From Bacteroidia bacterium (GTDB lineage Bacteria > Bacteroidota > Bacteroidia > Flavobacteriales_D > Cryomorphaceae), in assembly GCA_030427905.1 (NCBI GenBank), contig JAUICL010000002.1:1-64000 (forward strand): a stretch of DNA of 64,000 nucleotides. Reading direction: 5' to 3'. The position numbers and the translations under genes are program-made. The notes beneath the pieces were generated by a model. It did not search any database, was not told where the DNA came from, and worked only from the letters and a program-made list of their open reading frames with translations. The stretch's first letter is position 1. Each line of letters starts with the position of its first letter. Positions 17,025 to 24,350 of this stretch are shown here, in pieces.

Positions 17025-18332
17025 ATGGGAACATTTGAAATCAACGGTGGTAAGCAACTCAAAGGTGAGTTGGTGCCACAAGGGGCAAAAAACGAAGTAC
17101 TCCAAATATTATGTGCTGTTCTACTAACCCCCGAACGCGTCGAAATTGAAAATGTTCCCGACATCGTCGATGTCAATAAGCTGATTGATCTGCTCGGAGA
17201 TCTTGGAGTGGAAATTGAAAAGCTCGGACCTGAGCACTACGCCTTTACCGCCAAGGATGTCGACATTGAGTACCTCCACAGCGATACATTTAAGAAAAAG
17301 GGAAGCGGACTGCGCGGATCGATTATGATTGTAGGGCCGCTTCTTGCGCGTTTTGGAAAGGGTTATATCCCGAAGCCAGGGGGCGATAAGATCGGAAGGA
17401 GAAGACTGGACACCCACTTTATCGGGTTCCAAAAGCTCGGCGCTCAGTTTAACTACCAGGCCAAAGACAATTTTTATCAGGTAGAAGCGAGTCACTTAAA
17501 GGGAACTTACCTTCACCTTGATGAACCATCGGTAACAGGTACAGCCAATATTATCATGGCTGCTGTGATGGCGAAGGGCACAACCACGCTTTACAATGCG
17601 GCATGTGAGCCATATATCCAGCAGCTTTGCGCCATGCTCAATCGCATGGGGGCTAAGATTTCTGGTGCCGGTTCCAACTTGATTACGATAGAAGGAGTAG
17701 AATACCTGGGTGGATGCAAACACCGCGTGCTTCCCGATATGATCGAGATTGGATCTTTCATAGGGCTTGCAGCCATGACCCAATCGGAGATCACCATTAA
17801 AGATGTGGCTTACGAAAAGCTAGGTATCATCCCAGATACCTTTGGTAGACTGGGAATCAAGATGGAGCGCCGCGGCGATGACCTATACATTCCAGCTCAA
17901 GATCACTACGAAATCGAGTCGTATATCGACGGGTCGATTATGACCATTTACGATAATCCATGGCCGGGATTCACGCCCGATTTGCTGAGTATCGTTTTGG
18001 TCGTTGCTACGCAGGCCAAAGGGGCAGTCTTGGTGCACCAGAAGATGTTTGAGAGCCGTTTGTTCTTCGTCGATAAGCTGATCGATATGGGTGCGCAGAT
18101 CATTCTTTGCGATCCGCACCGCGCTACGGTTATCGGTTTGGATCGTCAGGTACAGCTTCGCGGAATTTCCATGACTTCGCCAGATATACGTGCGGGGGTG
18201 TCGCTACTTATTGCGGCCCTTAGCGCTGAAGGCAAAAGTACCATCCACAACATCGAGCAAATTGACCGTGGGTATCAGAATATCGACAAGCGTTTGCAAG
18301 CAATTGGTGCAGATATCACCCGAGTTTCGTAA
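17025..18332 (+). CDS. murA: UDP-N-acetylglucosamine 1-carboxyvinyltransferase
   Basis: A 435-residue cytosolic enzyme that transfers enolpyruvate from PEP to UDP-GlcNAc, the first committed step of peptidoglycan synthesis. GAKNEVLQ (20-27) carries the conserved Lys22 and Asn23. The active-site loop reads PGGDKIGRRRLDTHF, so Asp121 stands where E. coli has Cys115. Enzymes with Asp there, for example from mycobacteria and chlamydiae, are active but insensitive to fosfomycin; resistance here is an inference. Length is close to the usual 420-440. It follows the DUF4290 gene and lies 42 bp before a thioredoxin-like gene. Confidence 0.95.
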   Translation: MGTFEINGGKQLKGELVPQGAKNEVLQILCAVLLTPERVEIENVPDIVDVNKLIDLLGDLGVEIEKLGPEHYAFTAKDVDIEYLHSDTFKKKGSGLRGSIMIVGPLLARFGKGYIPKPGGDKIGRRRLDTHFIGFQKLGAQFNYQAKDNFYQVEASHLKGTYLHLDEPSVTGTANIIMAAVMAKGTTTLYNAACEPYIQQLCAMLNRMGAKISGAGSNLITIEGVEYLGGCKHRVLPDMIEIGSFIGLAAMTQSEITIKDVAYEKLGIIPDTFGRLGIKMERRGDDLYIPAQDHYEIESYIDGSIMTIYDNPWPGFTPDLLSIVLVVATQAKGAVLVHQKMFESRLFFVDKLIDMGAQIILCDPHRATVIGLDRQVQLRGISMTSPDIRAGVSLLIAALSAEGKSTIHNIEQIDRGYQNIDKRLQAIGADITRVS

Positions 18333-18374
18333 CTTGGAATAAATCTTGTAAGACAGATTCAAAATATTCATCAG

Positions 18375-18950
18375 ATGAAGAAACTTATTCAATTTTCTCT
18401 AGCAATCGGAACAGTAGCGCTGGCCACGGCTTTTATTGTTCCTACAGAGCCAGAAGCAAAAGCTGAAATAAACCTCGTATTAGAAAAATCAGGACAGGTT
18501 GGTCTGAATGTGGGCGATACCGCTCCAGATCTCGAGTTTGAGAGTCCAGATGGCAAGATGCTCAAGCTGTCATCCCTTCGCGGGAAGGTGGTTTTGATCG
18601 ATTTCTGGGCTTCGTGGTGTGGGCCTTGCCGCCGGGAAAACCCCAACGTAGTCAATGCCTACAACAAGTACAAGAAGGCTAAGTTTAAAGATGCCAAGGG
18701 CTTTGAAGTATTCAGTGTAAGTCTGGATAAGAGCAAGGACAAGTGGGTAGCAGCCATCGCGCAGGATAAGCTCGACTGGAAGTACCATGTGAGCGACCTA
18801 GGCGGATGGTCGTCGGAACCGGCTAAGATTTACGGCATTCGGTCTATCCCCCACAGCATCTTGATTGACAAGGACGGGACTATCCTAGCGAAGAATCTCA
18901 GAGGGCAAAATCTACATATTGCACTAGATGAGCTGGTAGCTAGCTTCTAA
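18375..18950 (+). CDS. TlpA-like secreted thioredoxin-family protein
   Basis: A 191-residue thiol-disulfide oxidoreductase. A hydrophobic N-terminus (about 3-22) without a clear lipobox suggests a signal peptide or membrane anchor. The mature part has GDTAPDLEFESPDGK, the active-site motif WASWCGPCRRENP with Cys82 and Cys85, and SIPHSILIDKDGTI with the cis-proline of the fold. It probably acts in the periplasm on disulfides. It is the last gene before a strong terminator, probably co-transcribed with murA. Confidence 0.85.
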   Translation: MKKLIQFSLAIGTVALATAFIVPTEPEAKAEINLVLEKSGQVGLNVGDTAPDLEFESPDGKMLKLSSLRGKVVLIDFWASWCGPCRRENPNVVNAYNKYKKAKFKDAKGFEVFSVSLDKSKDKWVAAIAQDKLDWKYHVSDLGGWSSEPAKIYGIRSIPHSILIDKDGTILAKNLRGQNLHIALDELVASF

Positions 18951-18975
18951 TTCAAGCTTTTTTAAGAACTTTGCA

Positions 18976-19008
18976 GAATCAGTCGCCTTGGCGGCTGATT
19001 CTTTTTTT
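18976..19008 (+). terminator. Rho-independent terminator after the thioredoxin-like gene
   Basis: GAATCAGTCGCC, a short loop and GCGGCTGATTC form a stem with one bulge, followed by seven T (19002-19008). Confidence 0.9.
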
Positions 19009-19102
19009 ACGCTGACTTTATGTCAGCAAAAGGCGATTGGTCTGTTATTTGCCAATGGCTGGCTGTTAAATCAGAATGAATAACTGAAACACGAATACGG
19101 AA

Positions 19103-19687
19103 ATGTCTGAAGAGAATAAAAATCAGGTAGAAGAGCAGGAAGAGCAAGTAAGTCAAGCGGAAGCGAATGCTCAGGGCAGTGAGGATGTGAAGGATGAGAA
19201 GAAGGCTGAAGAAAATGCCAAAGATGAGAAGGAAACGGACCCACTGACGGAACTGCAGGAGAAGTATGACAATTTGAACAACAAGTACCTCCGCCTTTAC
19301 AGCGAGTTTGAGAACTTCAGAAGAAGAACCGCTAAAGAGAAGCTAGACGCCTTAAAGAATGCCGGATCGGATGTGGTGAAAGAGCTCCTACCCGTGGTAG
19401 ACGACTTGGATAGAGCTATTGCAGCCAATGAGAACAACGACGATCCCGTGGCTTTGAGAGAAGGTTTTGGTCTAATCAGCCAGAAGTTGCTTCGCATTTT
19501 GGGGCAGCAAGGCCTGAAGCCGATGGATAGTATAGGGAAGGATTTTGATACGGAGTATCACGAGGCGATCACCAATATTCCCGCTCCTTCAGAAGACATG
19601 AAAGGAAAGGTGGTAGATGTAGCCGAGAAGGGGTACTTCTACAACGACAATATTCTACGCTACGCAAAAGTGATCGTAGGGCAGTAA
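19103..19687 (+). CDS. grpE: Nucleotide exchange factor GrpE
   Basis: A 194-residue cofactor that releases ADP from DnaK. A very acidic N-terminal tail (1-60, EEQEEQVSQAEANAQ) precedes a long coiled coil containing LRLYSEFENFRRRTAKEK (about 79-96), and then the beta-domain with DFDTEYHEAITNI and VVDVAEKGYFYNDNILRYAKV. It lies 30 bp before dnaJ; dnaK is not in the window. No clear heat-shock element is seen upstream. Confidence 0.95.
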   Translation: MSEENKNQVEEQEEQVSQAEANAQGSEDVKDEKKAEENAKDEKETDPLTELQEKYDNLNNKYLRLYSEFENFRRRTAKEKLDALKNAGSDVVKELLPVVDDLDRAIAANENNDDPVALREGFGLISQKLLRILGQQGLKPMDSIGKDFDTEYHEAITNIPAPSEDMKGKVVDVAEKGYFYNDNILRYAKVIVGQ

Positions 19688-19717
19688 GCAAGTCCCTTAA
19701 GGGTAAAATAGATTGAA

Positions 19718-20839
19718 ATGGCAAAGAGAGATTACTACGACATATTGGGTGTATCGAAGTCGGCAGAGCAGGCGGAGCTGAAAAAGGCGTACCGCAAGCT
19801 AGCGATCAAGTATCACCCCGATAAGAACCCCGATGATAAGGAAGCTGAAGCGAAGTTTAAGGAAGCGGCTGAGGCTTATGAGGTGTTGAGTGACGCAGAC
19901 AAGCGAGCGCGTTACGACCGTTTTGGTCACGATGGCGTGAAAGGAGCGGCCGGCTTTGGTGGCGGTGGGATGAATATGGACGATATATTCTCTCAGTTTG
20001 GAGATATTTTCGGATCAGCCTTCGGCGGAGGTGGATTCAGCGGTGGCTTTGGTGGCGGTGGACGCCCCCGGCGTCGCAAAGGTTCAAACCTCCGTATCAA
20101 GGTTAAGCTCGACCTAAGTGAGGTAATGAATGGGGCCACAAAGAAGATTAAGGTGAATAAGCTAGTGGCTGCCGATGGGGTGACCTTTAAGCAGTGTAGC
20201 ACTTGCCATGGTACCGGCCAGGTAACGCGGGTTACCAACACCATTCTCGGACAGATGCAAACGTCTTCTACGTGTCCGACTTGCCATGGTTCGGGACAGA
20301 TGATTGACAAAAAGCCGACCGACGCAGATCACAACGGTCTTGTGCGGAAGGAAGAAGTGATCAGTATCGATATTCCAGCCGGAGTAGAAGAGGGGATGCA
20401 GCTCAATGTGAGCGGCAAAGGAAATGCTGCGCCAATGGGTGGAGTTAATGGAGACCTTTTGGTGGTTATCGAAGAAGTGGAGCACCCACATCTCAAGCGC
20501 AACGGAAAAAATCTCCACTACGATTTGTACGTGAGCTTTATTGACGCTGCACTAGGTGGAGAAGCCGAAGTACCCTTGGTAGAAGGAAAGGCTAAGATTA
20601 AGATTGACCCGGGTACACAGAGCGGGAAGCTCGTTAGGCTTCGCGGTAAGGGATTGCCAAGTGTTCAATCGTATGGCAAGGGCGATCTGATGGTCAACAT
20701 CAATATCTGGACTCCAAAGGAACTCACCAAGGAAGAGAAAAAAGCCCTGGAAGGACTCCGCGACAGCATGAATTTCCAGCCTAGTGAAGACCACGGTGAG
20801 AAAAGCTTCTTCCAGAAAGTCAAGGATATGTTTGAGTGA
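19718..20839 (+). CDS. dnaJ: Chaperone DnaJ with a two-motif zinc region
   Basis: A 373-residue Hsp40 co-chaperone of DnaK. The J domain has HPD at 33-35; a Gly/Phe-rich stretch covers about 75-115. The central cysteine region has only two CxxCxGxG motifs (from Cys160 and Cys186) where classical DnaJ has four, so it can bind a single zinc. The intervening segment [15 protein letters not shown] and this reduced form are, from memory, usual in flavobacteria. The C-terminal substrate-binding domains follow ([31 protein letters not shown]). Forms an operon with grpE. Confidence 0.95.
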   Translation: MAKRDYYDILGVSKSAEQAELKKAYRKLAIKYHPDKNPDDKEAEAKFKEAAEAYEVLSDADKRARYDRFGHDGVKGAAGFGGGGMNMDDIFSQFGDIFGSAFGGGGFSGGFGGGGRPRRRKGSNLRIKVKLDLSEVMNGATKKIKVNKLVAADGVTFKQCSTCHGTGQVTRVTNTILGQMQTSSTCPTCHGSGQMIDKKPTDADHNGLVRKEEVISIDIPAGVEEGMQLNVSGKGNAAPMGGVNGDLLVVIEEVEHPHLKRNGKNLHYDLYVSFIDAALGGEAEVPLVEGKAKIKIDPGTQSGKLVRLRGKGLPSVQSYGKGDLMVNINIWTPKELTKEEKKALEGLRDSMNFQPSEDHGEKSFFQKVKDMFE

Positions 20840-21138
20840 TTGGTCGTGAGTAGTGAATAATGGCTAATTAGTAGCTCGGATAGGTGGCTTGGTTTGCGCA
20901 TTGCTACGATCTAATAATTGATAATGGATAATGGACAATTATCACTTATCCATTTATCCGCCGAACTCCCCACTCCGAATTCCCCACTCCCAACTAAATC
21001 AGTTTGCACAAAAGGGCTGCGCTGGGCATGTCTTATACGCCGAATCAGCCTTGGCTGAGCAGGAGTGCGCCCTGCGCCTTACGCAATTTTGAATTCGACT
21101 AGAATCCGTTGTCCATTGTAATTCCATATGTTTTGTCT

Positions 21139-21454
21139 CGCCCTTACAGGGCTTTAAATTGGTATAATGTTGAATGCACCCGGTTTCACCGGCTGCTAAG
21201 ATCTTTTGCCCTTTCAGGGCTCGCTTTAAGTACAACTTTTAAGAATGACAGAAGTAATAAGAAAGACTTCCACAATTTCTCTGTGAGCTCTGCGCGCTCT
21301 GTGGTGCCAGAACATAACACTGCGGGATACGCTCACTTCTAAAATCGCTATTCGGTGTTCCTTGTACTGAAATCATGGTGACAAATCTGTCAACTCTATA
21401 CTGTTATGGGTCATCTTAATACTTTGTACTTGATACTTTGTACTTTTTAGTACC
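21139..21454 (+). repeat. Tandemly duplicated hairpin-rich unit, copy A
   Basis: The first 233 bp (to 21371) match copy B essentially perfectly; the rest is similar. It contains GCCCTTACAGGGC, CCGGTTTCACCGG and GCCCTTTCAGGGC, three short palindromes in a row, then an AATACTTTGTACTTG stretch. A more diverged relative lies at 15540-15780. Confidence 0.9.
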
Positions 21455-21525
21455 CGCTACATAGCATTTGAAAAGCTTCGCATCAAAACTCCCTTGTTCA
21501 CAGTACCCTCCCGTATCTAATGTCC

Positions 21526-21838
21526 CGCCCTTACAGGGCTTTAAATTGGTATAATGTTGAATGCACCCGGTTTCACCGGCTGCTAAGATCTTTTGCCCTT
21601 TCAGGGCTCGCTTTAAGTACAACTTTTAAGAATGACAGAAGTAATAAGAAAGACTTCCACAATTTCTCTGTGAGCTCTGCGCGCTCTGTGGTGCCAGAAC
21701 ATAACACTGCGGGATACGCTCACTTCTAAAATCGCTATTCGGTGTTCCTTGTACTGAATTCAAAGAGACAAATCTGTCAATTCTATACTGTTATGGGTAA
21801 TCTTAATACTTTGTACTTGATACTTTGTACTTTTTGCT
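21526..21838 (+). repeat. Tandemly duplicated hairpin-rich unit, copy B
   Basis: Second copy, offset by 387 bp. 21526-21758 matches 21139-21371; the downstream part leads directly into the 146-bp repeat that starts at 21784. Confidence 0.9.
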
Positions 21839-21929
21839 TGACCCTGATATAGGTTGACCAACGCTAGTTTAACAACATTGTCGCTTTACTTCGATACACC
21901 CCGAAGGTTTCGGGGCACTCAGTATGACG
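21784..21929 (+). repeat. 146-bp dispersed repeat, copy 2
   Basis: Partner of 6781-6926, in the same orientation, 15 kb away. Confidence 0.85.
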
Positions 21930-21997
21930 TACTGACGCTATCGGTCAGCACTGCTTCGCAGCTCCCGCTGGTCGGTCACCACTGCTTCGCAGCTCCC
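21876..21997 (+). repeat. Long dispersed repeat, right inverted copy
   Basis: Inverted partner of 216-345. The two copies bracket about 21.5 kb of polysaccharide, accessory and housekeeping genes. Confidence 0.85.
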
Positions 21998-22036
21998 CAT
22001 TTATCCGCCGAATCCGCCTTAGGCGGAGAAGGCGGA

Positions 22037-22092
22037 ATACCCACTACTCAATACCCACTACTCAATACCCACTACTCAATACCCTATACCCA
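22037..22092. repeat. 14-bp tandem repeat
   Basis: CCCACTACTCAATA units in tandem, a dimer form of the AATACYC heptamer, ending about 90 bp before nadC. Confidence 0.8.
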
Positions 22093-22179
22093 CAACCACT
22101 ACTATCCACCATCACAATCTCCCCACATTTCATTGCAGCCTCATGAAATATCCCGAGTTTTGTCATAGAAAACCCAATT

Positions 22180-23013
22180 ATGACAATTGACGAGTTTATC
22201 AAGAACGCCATTGCGGAAGACGTTGGAGATGGAGACTTTACATCAGAAGCTTGTGTACCCGACCAGGCAGTAGGGCGAGCCAAGATGTACATCAAGGAAG
22301 ATGGAGTATTAGCAGGTACCGGTATCGGTCAGCAGATATTCTATACCATCGACCCGAATCTCCAGGTACAGTTGTTGAAGAATGATGGCGATCGCGTGGT
22401 GAAAGGAGATGCGGTATTGATTGTGAGCGGATCCGTGAAGAGCATTCTCAAAGCCGAGCGTCTCGCATTGAACTGCATGCAGCGCATGAGCGGTATTGCT
22501 ACCTTGACACGGGCTGTCGTTGATCAATTGGATGGGCTCGAGACCAAAGTGCTCGACACCCGTAAAACAACGCCTGGCCTTCGCTTCTTGGAGAAGTTGG
22601 CCGTGCAGATTGGGGGCGGAATGAACCACCGCTTTGGGCTGTACGATATGATGATGATCAAGGACAATCACATTGACTATGCGGGCAGCATCGAAGCGGC
22701 CATTGAGCGGTGTCATGAGTACCGCATGGAGCACGGCTTAGATATCAAGTTGGAAGTAGAAGCCCGAGACCTGAGCGAGGTAGATCGCATTCTTCGGGTA
22801 GGGCTTGTCGATCGGATTATGCTCGACAATTTCAGCCATGAAGACCTCAGAAAGGCGGTGACTATGATCCCAAGCCAATACGAAACTGAAGCGAGCGGTA
22901 ACATCACGCTGGAAACGGTTCGCGGGTATGCCGAATGCGGAGTAGATTACGTGAGCATGGGTGCTCTCACGCACAGTGCCGTAAGCCTCGATATTAGTTT
23001 AAAAGCCTTTTAA
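22180..23013 (+). CDS. nadC: Nicotinate-nucleotide pyrophosphorylase (carboxylating)
   Basis: A 277-residue enzyme that converts quinolinate and PRPP to nicotinate mononucleotide in NAD synthesis. Family motifs are AEDVGDGDFTSEA (13-25), MQRMSGIATLT (about 106-116), LDTRKTTPGLRFLEK (about 131-145), MMIKDNHIDY (about 163-172), KLEVEARDL and VDYVSMGALTHSA at the end. Usual length. It is followed 51 bp later by a yihY-type gene in the same orientation. No TAnnTTTG box is obvious upstream. Confidence 0.95.
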   Translation: MTIDEFIKNAIAEDVGDGDFTSEACVPDQAVGRAKMYIKEDGVLAGTGIGQQIFYTIDPNLQVQLLKNDGDRVVKGDAVLIVSGSVKSILKAERLALNCMQRMSGIATLTRAVVDQLDGLETKVLDTRKTTPGLRFLEKLAVQIGGGMNHRFGLYDMMMIKDNHIDYAGSIEAAIERCHEYRMEHGLDIKLEVEARDLSEVDRILRVGLVDRIMLDNFSHEDLRKAVTMIPSQYETEASGNITLETVRGYAECGVDYVSMGALTHSAVSLDISLKAF

Positions 23014-23064
23014 GGGAGGTGTTTTCCAATAGTTCTTTATTTTTCGGCGGAATAAAACTCTTGC

Positions 23065-24024
23065 ATGGCCAATTTTATTGAAGCCTGGAAAGCCAAATTC
23101 TTACGATTGCCACTTGTGCGGAAGATGATTCTTCTAGCCAAGCGCATTGAGTTGCCCGGATTTCAAGGGCTGTCGGTTTATCAGCTTCTGGGGTTTATAG
23201 CCGTGGGTCTGCAAAAGGGAAGAATCACCAACCGGGCGGCCGCGGTTTCTTTCAGAATCATGCTCGCCATTCCACCTCTGATTATCGTTTTCCTCTCGCT
23301 CATTCCTTTCGTCCCAGTTGAGAATTTTCAGGAGAATATCATGATTTACATCTCCAAGGCGATGCCCGCATCTGCTTTCGAGCTAGTCGAAAGCACGCTA
23401 AACAACTTGGTTAATAAGAAGCAACAAACGCTGGTGAGTCTTTCTTTTCTCCTGGCTCTTGTTTACGCATCCAATTCGTTTCAAGCTATCCTGGATGGGT
23501 TTAGCTACAGCCACAATATCGAAAAGCCTCAAAGTTTGGTGGTGCAGTACCTGCGTTCGTTTATGCTGATGGCTATGGTCAGTGTCGCCGTTATTCTAGG
23601 GATGGCCCTTATTACCTTTACGGGCCCCATCGTCGATTACTTGATCAGACTGGAGATAATCAATGACAGTATCGTTTTGTTTCTAATTGGGCTCGTACAG
23701 TGGATATTGATTATTCTGGTTTTTGAAATTGGGATTAGCATTCTTTACAGAGCAGGCCATAGCGGCAAGTGGAAGGCTATCAATGCCGGAGCATCTTTTG
23801 CCACCATCGGGTTAATCATCGTCTCATCGATGTTTGCCTACTACGTCAACAATTTTGGGAATTACAACAAACTCTACGGATCCGTGGGAACCCTCCTCGT
23901 TTCCATGCTGTGGATCTATCTGAATTGCATCGTGCTGCTCATCGGGTTTGAGATCAACACAGCGATCGAAAAGGCGAAGAATGTCTCCGTGAAGGATATC
24001 GAGCCGGATGATGTTTTGAAATAG
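23065..24024 (+). CDS. YihY/BrkB family membrane protein
   Basis: A 319-residue inner-membrane protein with about six hydrophobic segments. Family marks are RAAAVSFRIMLAIPPLIIVF (about 58-77), a region near 124-150 with LALVYASNSFQAILDGFSYSHNI, and LYGSVGTLLVSMLWIYLNCIVLLIGFEIN (about 272-300), where the family conserves the Tyr-Gly-Ser and the terminal Gly-x-Glu. Once misnamed RNase BN; the real function is unknown, with proposed roles in transport or the envelope. Confidence 0.85.
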   Translation: MANFIEAWKAKFLRLPLVRKMILLAKRIELPGFQGLSVYQLLGFIAVGLQKGRITNRAAAVSFRIMLAIPPLIIVFLSLIPFVPVENFQENIMIYISKAMPASAFELVESTLNNLVNKKQQTLVSLSFLLALVYASNSFQAILDGFSYSHNIEKPQSLVVQYLRSFMLMAMVSVAVILGMALITFTGPIVDYLIRLEIINDSIVLFLIGLVQWILIILVFEIGISILYRAGHSGKWKAINAGASFATIGLIIVSSMFAYYVNNFGNYNKLYGSVGTLLVSMLWIYLNCIVLLIGFEINTAIEKAKNVSVKDIEPDDVLK

Positions 24025-24350
24025 CTGGGAGTAGCCCGGAAAAGCATATCAGGTGCTAAATGCTAGCTACGAAACATACTTGTCTACTGAAGACTTCAGG
24101 ATTTGGAAATGACTCTATTGAAATTGCCAGGAGCTCTTCGGCCTTCGCCACACTTTCTTGCAGGGGTTTATTTCAATTCCGTTATTCTTCCCCCTTCGGA
24201 GGGGGAGGAACTGGTAAGTGAAGTTTGATCCGCAAAGGTGTAACACTCTCTGCAATAGAATTCACTTTTAATATTTCTGTCAACTCACTACCCAATACCC
24301 ACTACCCAATACTCTATACCCACTACTCAATACCCAATACCCATAACAAT
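24025..24350. other. Intergenic region between convergent genes
   Basis: 326 bp. The first part is unique. A perfect TCCCCC/GGGGGA hairpin near 24187-24204 might terminate transcription from one side, although no T-run follows. From 24289 to 24345 there are heptamer units (CCCAATA/CCCACTA) that stop just before the pcrA stop codon. Confidence 0.65.
24289..24345. repeat. Heptamer tandem repeat next to the pcrA stop
   Basis: Eight or so degenerate units of CCCAATA, CCCACTA and CTCAATA type, ending 5 bp from the end of the minus-strand pcrA gene. Confidence 0.8.

Larger units (their letters stand above)
20840..22179. other. Repeat-filled intergenic region with a tandem duplication
   Basis: About 1.34 kb without genes. 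It includes heptamers (about 20912-20955), a stretch at 20993-21090 resembling 15420-15480, two 387-bp-spaced copies of a hairpin-rich unit (21139 and 21526), the 146-bp repeat (21784-21929), the right copy of the long inverted repeat (21876-21997), a CCGCCTTAGGCGG palindrome at 22010-22030 and 14-bp tandem units (22037-22092). Short identical open frames inside the duplicated units are repeat sequence, not genes. Confidence 0.8.

Noticed and set aside
21109-21729. Two short open frames (21109-21342 and 21520-21729) with identical protein sequence
   Set aside because: They lie entirely in the duplicated hairpin unit, run through palindromes and have no ribosome site; identity reflects the DNA duplication, not protein conservation.
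24187-24204. Terminator between yihY and pcrA
   Set aside because: The TCCCCC/GGGGGA stem is short and no T-run follows on either strand, so it is only mentioned as a hairpin.
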